Notes under the pieces: generated by a model
Told to the model about the DNA's origin: nothing
The model's input: only the letters and a program-made list of their open reading frames with translations
Database searches by the model: none
Made by a program: the position numbers and the translations under genes
In this document: piece by piece, positions 13,201-27,100 of the stretch
Numbering within the stretch: position 1 is the stretch's first letter
How the letters are laid out: every line of letters begins with the position of its first letter
Assembly: GCA_018292915.2 (NCBI GenBank)
Contig: JACVVK020000039.1
Span: 108,501-172,500 of the forward strand
Source: Batillaria attramentaria
Lineage: Eukaryota; Mollusca; Gastropoda; Batillariidae
Length of the DNA stretch: 64,000 nt
Direction of reading: 5' to 3'

Positions 13201-15001
13201 CGTCGTCTTCGTCTTCTTCTTCTTCTTCGTCGTCGTCCTCTCCTTCTTCCTTTCCTCTTCCTTCTTCTTCTTCTTTCTCTTCTTCTTCTTTTTCTTCTTC
13301 TTCTTCTTCGTCCTCTTTTTCTTCGTCTTCTTCTTCTTCTTCTTCTTCTACCTCTTCTACTTCTCCTTCGAGCTCCGTCCTCTTCTCCTTCTTCACGTTC
13401 TTCTACTTCTTCTTCTCCTTCTTCGTCTTCTTCCTCCAATCCCGGCTTGGGCCAAATATTTGTGCCGGCCCTTTTCTAATTACCACGTCTTTGACGTCAC
13501 CCTTGCCTGGTGGAAAACGACGTTAAACTCCCAAACACCCACCCACCCTCTTCTTCTTCCTCCTCCTCTTCTTCGTCTCCTCCTCCTCTTCCTCCTCCCC
13601 CTCCCCCTTTTTCTCACGTAGTGCAGGCACACTTCGCCGCGAATTAGTCTTTGTGGCTTGCGCCGCGTTAAGTCCTAAAAACTCACTCACTCCCCATCCC
13701 CATCTCCTTCTTCTTCTTCTTTTTAAAACCGCTGTGATCCGATTTAGCTGATTTATTTGTGCAGCTGTGATTCAACTGTTTTGTTGAAAACGTGATTTCT
13801 TTATCACTGCCTTCCGTGGGACGTATATTGCTTGATGCACATTCCAGTCCCATGATACTCGGATGATACAACTCTGGTTACTGCACGGATGTCGTTGCCG
13901 GGTTTGTTAAGCTTTTAACTCATCCGTTACGGGAGACTTCGATCCAAGGATCAGCCATGCGTCGCCATGCATAGGTCCAGCAAGCAGGGAGGTTGTCAAA
14001 GCGCTGACTTGCGGGCGTAATCGAGGCCCTCTGAAAATGCGTACGGCTACGCATACGTCCCTTGAAAATGCGTAGGGCGTCCCCCAAATGCAATATATAC
14101 GCAAAAAATACCATAACGCGACCCCTTCGTACCCTAAACCACAGTCTTCCTTGGCCCATATGTAAAAGTCGAGGTTAATTTAACCCACGTCTACCGGCCT
14201 AACCCAGACTATGACAAAACAAACCCAAAAGCAAAATTAAATAAAAAAAGGAAGCGAAGATAGGAAGGAAAAATCCTTCTATAACGGCTTAGGCACCTTG
14301 CTGGAATGGGCCTGCTTCTTGATTTAAAACCAAAAAAAAAACCGAGAAAATTTAACCCTAGAGCTAGTTCAGTTCGAGGTTAGACTCTAACCCAGGGCTA
14401 AAAGCGCTAACCTCGACTATTACATACGGGCCGTGGTCGCTAACCCAAACCGCGGTATGTTTAGTATCCTAATCCTAATCTTGACTGACTTAGGGTCAGT
14501 ACCTCAATTTCGGTCGGGTCCAGTCATGCGTTAGAGATGAACGGGATTAATGGCCTCTGCTCACTTCGAGTCCTTGACTTTGTTAGGTAGCCCAGTGCTG
14601 ATGAATAGCCTCTTAGTTCTTTTTATTTCGCGTACTTGCTTTTTTTCTTCTTCTTCTTCTTCTTCGTCTTCTTTTTTTCCTTTAAGTGTAGAAGAGGCAT
14701 CTGTCGTAATATCTCTGACATCTCTATCGTGCATATATTCCACAGAATGGAATCTGCAGGCAACGATTAATCTACCAAAACAAACACACACATTTTCCTC
14801 ACATCTGCGGGTTTTGAAAAGATTTTTTTTTCTGTGCACACCATAAATAAAGACTGTTGACATAGCGAATGTGCTGAAGAGGAAAGCAAATGCTATGCAG
14901 TCGGCAATATCAGAAACAAGATCAAATACACGAATCCTGTGTTGTTTGTTTACCAGATTCCCCTAACCTGCAGTACGACACATGATCTAATGATTTCTTT
15001 T

Positions 15002-15051
<50 letters not shown>

Positions 15052-15137
15052 CGCAAAGAAAGTGTGAAGTCATAAAACCAGATTCCCCTAACATGCAATA
15101 CGACACATGAGCTAATGATTTCTCTTTCTTGCCGACC

Positions 15138-15179
<42 letters not shown>

Positions 15180-18100
15180 ACGAAGAAAGTGTGTGGCCAT
15201 AAAACGCATGCTAGCATGAAGGGTAAAGGCGAAATACATATTTTCGATGCATGCTGAGTGCAGTCTCTTTTTTTTTGAGGAGGGAGGGGGGAGGGGTGCA
15301 TGAAAGAGAAATATTTTGCCAGAAGCCGTTCGTTCAAATGTCAGGAGGAACGTGACTGTATGATTACGTAACGGTTGTTCCCGAATCTCGACGGGGTGTC
15401 ATTAATGACATTTTGATGCTTCCCCCTACCACTCCCGACACACAAGCTCCCACACCCGTCTTCTTCTCGCTGTCTTTCTACCCAGGTGCTCGTAAATTCA
15501 CCGAAAAGCAGCTGTGTTTGTCATCCAAGTTCTCCGAAGCGGCAGATTGTATCCGAGGTTGATTTCTATAACTCCGTGGTGTGCATTTGTCATGTCATTG
15601 AAAGCGGTACGTTTCCCAGTGGTAGATGAACTTTGTCTGTTGTGTTCTGTCTCTTACATTTCAGGAATGCACGACTGTTCAAGTTCTGAACAATCAGACA
15701 AACACAGCGTTCTGCAAAATAATAGTATTCTCATTGAATGATCTTTTGGCGAAGACTGCGGCAATATACACACCCAAAAGAAAAAAAAAAGCATTGGAAG
15801 ACGTTAAAGTGTAACTAGAGCTTACATGATTAGTTCGAGTGGTGTACCGCGAAAGAAACCACGAGATGTTTCAATTGTTTGCCGTAGCTACCGAGCCTGC
15901 CTCCGGCGAGGTAGCTACGCCAAAAATTGAAACGTCGACACTTCATTGAATATCCGTCGCCCAGCAGGAAATGGCATTCAAGGCGTTAACTGTGATAAAT
16001 ATGATCACGTGCTCGAGCTTTCGTGGAAGAAAACTGTCTCCAGCAATGCACATTTACGCAACCAACAGAAAGTAGCATTCGCTCATTTTATAGCGTTAAA
16101 TTTGACACCATGCTAACATGCGTGAGGTTTCATTGAATAAACCTGTCAGTCGCAATCTTCAGGCATACCCAAGTGAGAGTCACACTCGAGGCGTGATAAG
16201 CGTGGTCACGTTTAAACGAGATTTCATTGAATAAAGCTGTCTCTAGCAATAAATTCATATCCAGTAGAGAGTAAGCGTTGCAAGGCGTTTAATGTTGCAA
16301 CCATCCATCATCTTCTGCACGGGATTTCATTGAAGAAACCTGTCTCTAGCAATTAAGGTTTACACATCCAACAGAAAGTAACATTCACGACGCTAAATTT
16401 GACACCATGCTGACATATGCACGAACCGTCATTGAAGAAACCTGTCTGTAGCAATGAATTCATACCCAGCAGAGAGTAAGCTTGAGGTTTCTGTCTGTAA
16501 CAATGTATTCATATCCAATAAAACGTAGCTTAATAGTCTACAGTTCAGCCCGAAAAATCACGTGCTGTCTCTGGTGCGCAGCACGGATTAGCACAGCACG
16601 CAGGGTGAGTGAGTTTTTAGGGCTTAAAGCCGCGCAAGCCACAAAGACTAATTCGCGGCTGAGTGTGCCTGCACTACATGAAAAATCAAAAATGTAACGT
16701 TGGACATAAATTGCAAACTGGCCTACGGGGCAAAATAAACCTAGGACATGCAGGAGACGCTGCACCTTCATGCTAGTTGCACAGCACACAGGCTTGAGGT
16801 TGAGAAAGAGTTCTCGGGCTGTAGTGTAGACTGTGAAAGGCGTGAAATGTTCAAACCCTCCTCACACGCACAAAGCTGCATTGAAGAAATCTGTCTGTAG
16901 CAATATTCGTCTCCAACAGACCGGCCGAGGCACTGGAACGCCGACTCTCGTTCTCGGCGCGGCTGATGTTCCGTATAACCGGGATGGAAACATCTGGTCC
17001 GCTAAGCTTTCCCATGCATATGATGCAGCACTAAAAACTGTCGGGATGATTGTGAATGTTGTAAGATAAACACCTCTCTCCCTCCCCCCCCCCCCCCCTC
17101 TATTTCTCTCCCTGTCTCCCTGTACATGCAGCGCGCTCAGTTGCTGCTTCTCCGAAGATCTTATGCATGTTTACCTGCTGCATACAAGCCAGATCTTGCC
17201 TCATCCGTGCCGCTTCTTGCTCTCTTGCTCCTGTAGAGATTGAGTGGCATTTTGTGTGAGTGAGTCACTATACCGTGTTGCGTGCTCCTCAGAATTAGCC
17301 TGGGCTTTTGAGATGCTGGCTCTGCCGGTAGGTAGCGAAATAATCCATTGTTTTGAAAGGACGAAACGATTTGTGTTGTGTCTTTGGTAATGACTTGTAC
17401 GACGAGACTTCACGGCGCATGTTGCGACGAAATAATCCATTGTTTTGAAAGGACGAAACGATTTGTGTTGTGTCTTTGGTAATGTCTTGTACGACGAGAC
17501 TTCACTGCGCATGTTGCGACGAAATAATCCATTGTTTTGAAGGGATAGAACGATTTGTGTCGTGTCTTCGGTAATGGATTGTGCAATGAGATTTGTGTCT
17601 GTGTTGTATATTGTTAAACGCTCTTAAAGATGTGGCTTGAAGTTGTGTATACGCTTCTGCGCATGCTTACCTGCTTTCTCTCGAGTTCGACTGCCTTGCA
17701 TGATTATCGGCATTTCCTTGTTACGTAACGTTAAAGCATTTTGCTTTTCATACAGCATTGCTACACTGACATGCCGTTAAAATCTGTTGAGAGATCGTTG
17801 TATTATTAAATAATTAGATATTAGCGATGATTTTATTCTAGACAATATGCGTTGAATATCTGCCATGCGTTGAATATCACGCCTCCTCATTATCCAGGCC
17901 CGCAAGGTTTTCTTCTCCAGAATGATTATCAGTGAGTGAGCGAGGTTTTATGGTTCAGAGCCGCGCAAGCGAGTGATTATCAGGAAATGTCTCTGGCTTA
18001 GTTGTCTCTCAGAGACATGCGAGTCATTGTGGAGACACGAGGAAGGATGATACAGAAAATTGAACAAAAACTGGGATGCTGCTTGCATCTGAATATCACA

Positions 18101-21100
18101 ACCCACCCAGAGCTTATAACGTAGTATTTCTTGCTGATGGTTTTCTTCGGTGCACACGAGCCTGCGTTTGGAATTTCTGGCTGGGGAATTTTCAGTCCTT
18201 TGGCAATTTTCAGCCAAATTTCAGGTTTCAGTCCTTCCCCCCCCCCCCCCCCAGCAATGCCCCAGCCTGGAATTTTCAGGTCGGAGTAACCATCAGCACC
18301 AGATCCCAGGGACACACCAGTAGTCGCCTTTTAGTCCAAGCAGCGAGTCATCATGTCGTCTGCTTTTGTTGTTGTTTCAGGACACGGAGCTGAACGACCT
18401 CCGGCTGACGATCGAGGCGCTGAAACGTCAGAGTGGACTGGCCATCCATGACCCCATCATCAGCCCGCCCGCCAGTCGGCGCCATACGTCACCGGCCATG
18501 GTGCCCAAAGATCTGCATGGAGGTCAGTGTCGGGTTTGTTCTGTGGTTGCGAGTACAGAGAGAGACATTCACAGGCAGGAAACGGTGTCTTGAAGCTGCG
18601 TACCATTCTCAAGCTTCGTGTAATAGTCTGGGAGACCTAGCTAGCACTTTTTAATTTCGTGTAACTGAACACTCAGACAACCAGCTATCTCAAAACATAA
18701 AAAATAGTAACGTAACCAAAGATAGGAGACAAATGTTATTCTTGTTGTTTCAGGGTGGTTGTTCGGAGGGTTAGACCGTATGCTATTTCGACCACATTTG
18801 TATCTGCAAAGTTCGCGTTGACACTCGTCCTAACACAAGATTTTTACAATACAGACACGTCATTTTAAGTTGTTGAATTTGAGTATGGAAACATCCAGGC
18901 CCATGATAATAATTATGAAGTTTTCTTGCAAGTATCCATGTTGTGTATGATCTGCGCCAGCCCTTCCGCAGCTTGCATAATTGTTAGCGTAGAATAGACG
19001 TTGTTCACATTTCTGACTCGGATCCTTCTTGATGACGTTTCAGTCGTGGCGGAGGCTGGCATCGCACGCCAGATATCGTCTGACAGCGTGAGCAGCATCA
19101 ACAGCTTGTCGAGCGCCTGTAGCATGACCAGCCAGCAGTCGGCAGCTACTGACGGGGACGCGGGCAAGAAGGGCAAAAACGCCAAGAAGAAAGGCTGGGT
19201 GAGTGAACGTAGAATATGAACGGATGTGACAAAGTGTGACGAAGCAAACGCTTTCTGCTTTGGGATCATTCTGGGCAGGGCATTAAAATCTTTCACATTT
19301 TGGCAGATTTCCACCTTTGGCTAAAAACTTGTTCCTCTCCCGTCTTAACTGGGCACAGCGCACGAAACACACATGTGCACATCACAGTCGTTGCGGTCGG
19401 TGTGTCTACTAACTACAAAACTGAACACAGCCATGCCGCCATGCACGTTTTGCACGCCGAGTGACGTAGTACAGCCAACCAGAATCTGTTGTGGACACCA
19501 CGGTCACAGTTGTGGCTATTTGAAATCCAGGTTGCTGTGATGACGCCACAGATCGGGGGAAACCCCCAAAATCACAACTGTGTCACAACTGTGGGCAGCA
19601 CTGTGGCGCTCCGCAGTGCCCAGTTAAGAGCCGGCTTAAAGTGCGTTTCTTCCTCTGAACACTCTCGCACATAAAATCATACCAAATTGCACAGATTTTG
19701 GTCTACTTCTAAACATGTTCCCCCAAACAACAGTGTTTCCCATGTGAAGCACTTAAAATCAGGCCAAAATGCACGAAATTTCAGAGATTTTTTTTATATT
19801 TTAAAAACAATCCGAGGGAACATGCCCCCACACACCCCTAGCGTAACGCGTCCGCGACACTCGCTGGATGCTACACACTTGTCCTCCTCCCGCATGATGG
19901 ACCGTTCGAAGCCATGCCTGGAGAACGATGGGATGGTCATGGGGTTGGATCCCAGAAACCAAGATAAGAACACACTAGAGGCATGGTTTGCCCTCGAGGT
20001 CTATGGTACAAGCGTTGAGTGCGTAGTGTGGCTAGCTGTGCGTGTAGAGAAATGCCTCTTAACTAATTGTTGGATGTGATATTTTACACAAGACACGCAG
20101 AACAGAAAGAAGACTCCTTAAACAACGACAGCAGTACGCAGCTCCCCCAGAATTATCCCCCCCCCCACCCTCTTCCACACACTATCTCACCCCATACTCA
20201 TCTTAGCACCATCCCACCCATTCCTCGATCCCCAACGCAGCAACCGTTCCGGGTTTTGTTTTCTTATCATGATACTGCTTCTAGCTTGAAACAAAAATAC
20301 CAAAATACAAGCTAGGGAAATTGAAACAGCCATTGCCATGTGCACCTCCGTTTAGCGTGTCTTTGTTTGAACCGTTCTTATAATTTCCGTCTTCCCTTAT
20401 CTGGATTTTCCCCCATGTCTCCGCACACGTCAACATCGGCTGCTTTCTTGAGCAGTTTGTTCTCTGCTGTGGTGTTACGTTTACAGAAAAATCTGCATCC
20501 TTCAAATTTCTTTTACCTCAGTCTTCTTGAGATTACAAATATTTCTTCCCTTGCACACATTTCGGAGTCTGATCACACTGATGTGTGAACTTCAAAATGC
20601 CTACGCACCACCATTCTAGCGTTTATGATTGCGAACGCGTGTAATCTTCAGAGCAAAACTATCATCACCGACTTTTTTTTAAAAGATAATTTCTATTTTC
20701 CTTATCGGCCATTTCAAAGTGCCCTTGATCCAACTCCCACCGAGCCGAGCAGCGTGGAGTGGGTGGTCGCCCCTTTTTCCCACAGCGTAGAATCATCAAA
20801 GCGTGCCTTTTTATACCAGCCTTATCTTTTGTCTCACCTGTGTAGAAGTCGGACGTCACAAAGCTCAGGCGAGGGATCATTAAACACTGATTATCGGGAA
20901 GCCCGTAGGTGTAATGAAAGTTCAGACGGAATGCGCTAGTGTTTTGATAAGGAGCAGCCAAGAAATGCTCTTTATGTTGGGTCGTTTCCGATTTGCTGAA
21001 GCGCGTTTCCAGTGTCTCTTTATTTATTTGTTCAAGCGCTCCTCCTGGTTTTGATGACTGAGCATCTTAAAGTCTGCTTTGTGAAAGATTGTTCCTTTTC

Positions 21101-24100
21101 TATGTTCTCGTATGTCGTGTCTCTTTGATTTTCTGCGTAACAGATTAACTCTATTACCTTTGTAAGTGGCAAACTTCAGTTTCTTGAAAACTGTTTTGTT
21201 TTTAGCGTTGAAGGTCTTTCCTAGTAGAATTCCTGCGTGGGGTTTACCCACCGTAAAATTCTTTCTTCTTGAATAACATTGTTACTACTCCCAGGAACGG
21301 TAATTCCCTTCTGTTTCATATATCAGTATTTTTATGTGAACGTTGCGCGCTCATTTTTCACAAACAAATTCAGTATGTTTTGCGTATTCCGAAACAAATG
21401 AAAAATAGTGAAATCCCCGAACTAAACAGCAGGGACTCTTAAAAGCAGCATTGTCTGTCTGTCGTCTGTCTGTAGGGCGGCCTGTCTATACCCCTGTTTA
21501 CACTTAACCGTAGGGAACATTTCCTCACAAATCCGTCTGGTTAACTTATTCGTTTTTAATTCGTGTACGTTAAATGCTGCTTATAAAAGTTCCACAGAAG
21601 CGTTTAATGCTTTTCATGACTTCATTTGTGCCTTGCTCAAATGCCGTCTGCATTTAACTTTGTACATTGTTTATGTACTTGTGCACTGGGGGAGCCGGGA
21701 TAGCCGAATGGTAGAGCGTTGGATTCTCAGTGCTCGAGGTCGTGAGTTCGAATCCCGGCTGAGGCCAAATAATTGTGCTGGCCTTTTTCTCGTTGCTCCG
21801 TCTTTGATATCACCATTGCGTGGTGGTAAAGGACGTTAAACTCCCAGTCCACCCCATTCGTGCATTGGCCATAGTCATATTGTATTTTCGCCAGCTTCCC
21901 ACATCTTTACCGTTGTTCGTTATGTCTTTCTTATCTTCCGCAGTTACGGAGCTCGTTCAGCAAGGCTTTCTCCGGAAAGAAGACAAAGAAAATGAAGACA
22001 GGGTCGCTGTCAGATGTGGAACCAGACTGCCACAGCCTTCGCTCCAACGCCTCAGCCCCCAACTCCCCTCTCATGCAGATCGGTCACCTGCCCAATGGTG
22101 GTAGTGCCATGAAAGGGTCGCACTCCTCGGGAGCGTAAGTCACGTCCACCTCTCTTGTGTGCCTACAGTGACTTGTGTTTCTGCGTGTCACCATGTTTTC
22201 AGTTTGGGCGCTGTGGTGTGCCATTAACATAATGTTTCGATCTGAAACTGCAGTGGGTGTTTTATTGGCGAGGTTTTTTTCTTCTTCTTTTTACCCGTGT
22301 CAGTGTTTTCTGGCACACTGAAAGACTGGCTTAATCAAAACGTACAGGGTATTTTTCTCAATGCCAGGTTGTCGTATAGCTTCCTGGCCATTCCCACTCA
22401 TATCTCCTCTTCGTTGAAGTATGCAATTCCAAAGGATATCATTGGAACAGGAAAGAACTTTTAATAGTGAAATTTCCATTTAATTCAAATAGTTCTGGGT
22501 GTCAAAAAAGAAGCATTACTTACGGGTATGAGACACGACCCCACAATAAGACGAGTATCACGAAGCAGGGCGTGTGGTTGCAGGCTGAGTGATCCTGACG
22601 TTGGCGTGCTGAAGCAACAGCTGAGGGAGAAGGACGCCAAGCTGACGGACATCCGACTGGAGGCACTGTCCTCCGCCCACCAGCTGGAGCAGCTACGGGA
22701 GACGATGACCAAGATGAAGGTAAGTTTCGGTGTGGTCATGGCAACACAAGCACAGGCCGCTGTGGCTCAGTCTAGTTCGCCTCTTCAGTGGGTTTGGGTT
22801 AGGGTTAAATCATGGTAATGGTGCAGTCGCTATGCTCAAGAGAAGACCGTAGTTCATGAGTGAGTTTTTAGGGCTTACCGCCACGCAAGTCACAAAGACT
22901 AATTTGCGGCTGAGTTTGCCTGCACTACGTGGGAAAAAAAATGGACAACTGATGCAAACTGACGACCGTAGTCCATGATGTACAGGAGGTGCATAGGCCT
23001 TGGAGGGAGAACTATACCAACCCAGTGCCACTATGGCTTGTCAAAGCGGCTTGCTTGTGCGCGAATAACTATTGGACTTCGTACCATTGATTTAGAATTC
23101 GTGTGAGGTGCCCTTTAACAGTTACGGAATAAAGTTTACAGCAATGTACACGTATGAGACGCCCCTGCCCACCCACCCCACAAACTTGTGTCTATGCTTC
23201 AGTTAATCGAACCTTTCCTTAAAACGTCGAGATCCGATTCTGATAACACGTAGCTACACCTTGTGTAATTTCTTAATTTCTTGCGGGGAGCCGGGGTGGT
23301 CGAATGGCAGAGCGTTGGACTTCTAATGGTCGGGTCTTGAGTTCGATCCCGGCTGGGGCCAAATATTTGTGCTGGCTTTTTCATCGTTGCCCCGTCTTTG
23401 ATATCACCCTATGTGGTGGAAAAGGACGTTAAACCCCCAAACACACCCTCTTAATTTCTTGTCCATTTCTTTTACAGAATGAGATGAGTGCCTTGAAAGC
23501 GGACAACGATCGGCTGCACAAGTTGATGTCCACCAGTCGATCGTTCAACTTCTCCCAGCCGTCTCTGGCGCACAGTACACGAGCCAGTAATGATTCACTC
23601 GACCGCTCTTTTAGTCTCACCGACCAGTCTAGTCTCGGTAAGGATAGCATCGGTAAGGAAATGCGGATTTTTTTGTTGTTGTTGATGACATACTTATATT
23701 GGTCTTTCAGAAAAAAAAAAAGATCTTAAAGATGTAAGCTCCCAACAAAAAGCTTTCCGAAGTGTGAAAATTTTGTACAGAGTCGACCGTGCAAGCACAG
23801 TCAACTCTGTCACAGTTGCAGAGTTTTCAGCGCTTCGGGGACCCTTATAAAACCAAAACACGAGTTTGCTGTGACATTATTTGGCTTTTGCTCAGTGAGC
23901 GAGACACATCGCTACATTGTCTAGCGGATGTTGAGTGCTGCACGATCTTTCTCGCTCAGTGTCAAAACGCAAACTGACCTGTGAAATCAGGCTGCCCTAG
24001 GCTTTTATTGGGGTTTCAGGGATGCTGAAAACTCTGCAACTGTGACAAGAGTTTGACTGTGCTTGCACGGTCGACTCCGTAATTTTTTTTCCACACTTCG

Positions 24101-27100
24101 GAAAGCTTTTTGTTGGGAGTTTAGATCTTTAACTCTTAAAAGCCCATGCAAAACGCACGATTTCATTTGAAATCCTCAGATCACTGGAAGCCACTTCAAG
24201 CCATTATTATGCAATCTGTAGCAGAGAAGGCCCACGCCTAATAGTGGCTTGAGGTGGCTCCTACTGGTATGCAGAGGCTTGTTTTTTTGTTGCTGTTTTT
24301 GTTTTTGTTTTTAACCAGTGTTATCATATAGTGCGTAGGAGGTAGTAGGGTTCGGGCTCTTAAAGTTAATCTAATAAAGGTGAAATGTGGAGAGTGATGG
24401 TATTACAGCGGCAGCTTAATTCGTATAAGGGTGTCAAACTGTGCGTGTAAGGGTTTTTGCTGCAGTTTTTGCTTGACCAACTCTTGGTGGCAGGGAGAAC
24501 AGTTTGTTTGGCACGCGATTTTTTTTATTAGACACGTGTAGTAGAACCTCTTCCATGCTATGCACGGTTATTCAAACAAGTCTCCGGGCTTGAGATCTAA
24601 ATATTTCCTGTTGATGGTGAACACGTCAGTTTTTCATCTATTAATGCACGGAGACCAGGCATGTGAAGTCATTCAGATAGGCATCTGTTTAAGGCAGTTG
24701 GCCATGTTTGTTTTCAGACATGTTACTGGCGGAGACAGCAGCAAATGATCGTGATGGCAAGCGGGTGACCATCACAGTGTTCCAGGGTTCCAATCCAGAT
24801 CCTTCTAGGCCAGGATTAGAGGTAATCAAACCACACAGGCCTTCTGCATAACTAGTGCTTTGATTTTTTGGCGTTGAAGGCTGAAGACAATACTCTGTGG
24901 AAAATACTAGTTTTAAAACAGACGTTGTAGTAGTTTGAAGCGAACTGAATTGAAGAGAGTAATATTTAAACAGGTGATGTCTGTACTCCGGATTATAATG
25001 GAAGAAAATCAGGCGACTGGAAAGAGAAGACGGTTACCAAGGTTCTGTTGAATGTGTATGGTTGGTGATTGGTCGTGATTCGGTACTAACAGTGGATGGT
25101 TTCGTTTTGTTGCGTTTGCAGAAACCAGCAGAAGTATTAATCGGGTCCCTGTCCGTCAGTGGAAAGACGAAGTGGGACATTCTGGACAACATTGTCCGCA
25201 AGATCTTCAAGGTAAGTGACGTATCACATACTGCGTTAATGCAGTCGAGTATCTCACCAGATGAGGTAGCTTTGGCAGCAGTGTGTGTGTGTGTGTGTTT
25301 TATGGCATTGTGTTTGGTTGGGTTACTGTGTATGACGTGTTACGGCTGGGACGCACCTTAAATGAAGGTGTCGTGATGCGGGCCTCTTGGAATTAACCGT
25401 TTTAACAAACAAGGATTCCAGCACATGCTCAAACAGCAAAACATCTGATCAACTGCATTTTGTAAAGCTGTGGCTGAATAAGACCGACATACTTAAAGCT
25501 GGAAGTAGCGTTTCAGTTGCTCTTTCCTGGCACTGCCCTGTTTTCGCACGTTCCTGATCCTCGAGGACTCCCTGTCTGTGTTTGATGTTTCTGGTTTAGG
25601 GTAATCCTTGTGCCACGTTTTCCATCCACGCTAATGAATTCCGATTGTCGTTCCAGGAATACGTCCTGCGAGTTGATCCTGTGACCAACCTTGGTCTGAG
25701 TGCCGAGAGCGTGTATTCCTACCACATAGGGGAGATCACCCGCACAAAAGGTGTGTATCCAGTCAAGATGTAATTATGTGCCTGCCAGTGAAAAATGCAG
25801 ATGGTGTTAATAATTGTTTTGGCAATGAATAGATTATGAAGGGCTTTGATGTAATCAAAAGAACTCTTAACAATATTTCTTCTTGTAGAAGTTCAAAGTT
25901 CAAAAGCAAAACTTGGGTACCCAGCAGGAAATGAAGATACAGTATATACCCAATTAGAATAGTAACAGGGGAGCCGGGGTGGCCGAATGGTAGAGCGTTG
26001 GACTTCTGATGCTCGGGTCGTGAGTTCGCATCCCGGCTGGGGCCAAATATTTGTGCTGGCTTTTTCATCATTGCCCCGTCTTTGGTTTCACCCGTACGTG
26101 GTGGAAAAGGACGTTAAACCTCCAAACCCCCACCACCCCCAGAATAGTAACAGTACAATGTAGGAACAGTGGCACATATACACGCCGATTTCATTGGATT
26201 GTTGCAGATTCCGAGGTGCCAGAGTTGCTTCCTATCGGCTACTTTGTTGGCGACACCACACAGATTGGAATTTGTTTGAAAGGTAAAGCTTCAATGCAAT
26301 GAATATTTTACTGTATCTTTCATTTTGTTGTTAAGGAACTTGTCTGTTGTTGTTTCATGACATGCTTGGTAAATCTGTGTATTGGTAGTATTCCTTTGCG
26401 AGCGCCGTCCCAACACGTATGTTAGAATTATTCCGCAGGTGGCTGTAAGGTATATGTTTCCTTTTTACCCACTGCCCCTAGTGGGGCAGAAAATAAATTT
26501 GACTTGTACTTGCTAGGATTTTGTGATGCTCATTTCTGATAAAAACTGAACCGTTTTCTTACAGAACAAGAATAACTGGTTACAACTGGTATTTTAGTAT
26601 TGGTGCATCCCCATCAGAAATCAAGCGTTACTATTACTAGCTGATACCGCTCAGTGCTAAAGTGTTCTTGTGTACGTGCAGGTACCAAGCAGCAGAGTGT
26701 GGACTCATTAGCGTTTGAGACGATGATTCCCAAGTCCATCATTCAACGTCACGTGTCCCTGCTGCTGGAGCACCGGCGGATCATCCTGTGTGGACCTAGC
26801 GGAACGGGCAAGACCTATCTGGCGCAGAAACTGGCTGAACATTTGGTGCTCAGGTACTGTATCAGTGCCAGGTGATATGAAAATTTGATTGCGTTTCTGT
26901 GTTCTATTCAATTGGGCATTGCCGATGTGGAGCGAGGCAGCAGATTGGTATGTCCGTGTGCTGTTGTGTTGTGCTGTTTTTGCCAAGGTCCAAGTCCCGC
27001 ATTCACATACAACAAATTTGCCAGAGGGTTGATGCAAATACACTAATACTCAAATTTATTGTCACAGGGGTCTGTAAACATTTTCTTTGCCAATGGTTTA

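Noticed and set aside
12953..13621. Long ORFs on both strands (222, 138, 112 and 97 codons)
   Set aside because: They are translations of a TTC/TCG microsatellite, giving only poly-Leu/Phe/Val, poly-Glu/Asp or poly-Arg.
17337..17580. CRISPR-like array
   Set aside because: Repeats are contiguous, without spacers, in a eukaryotic intron.
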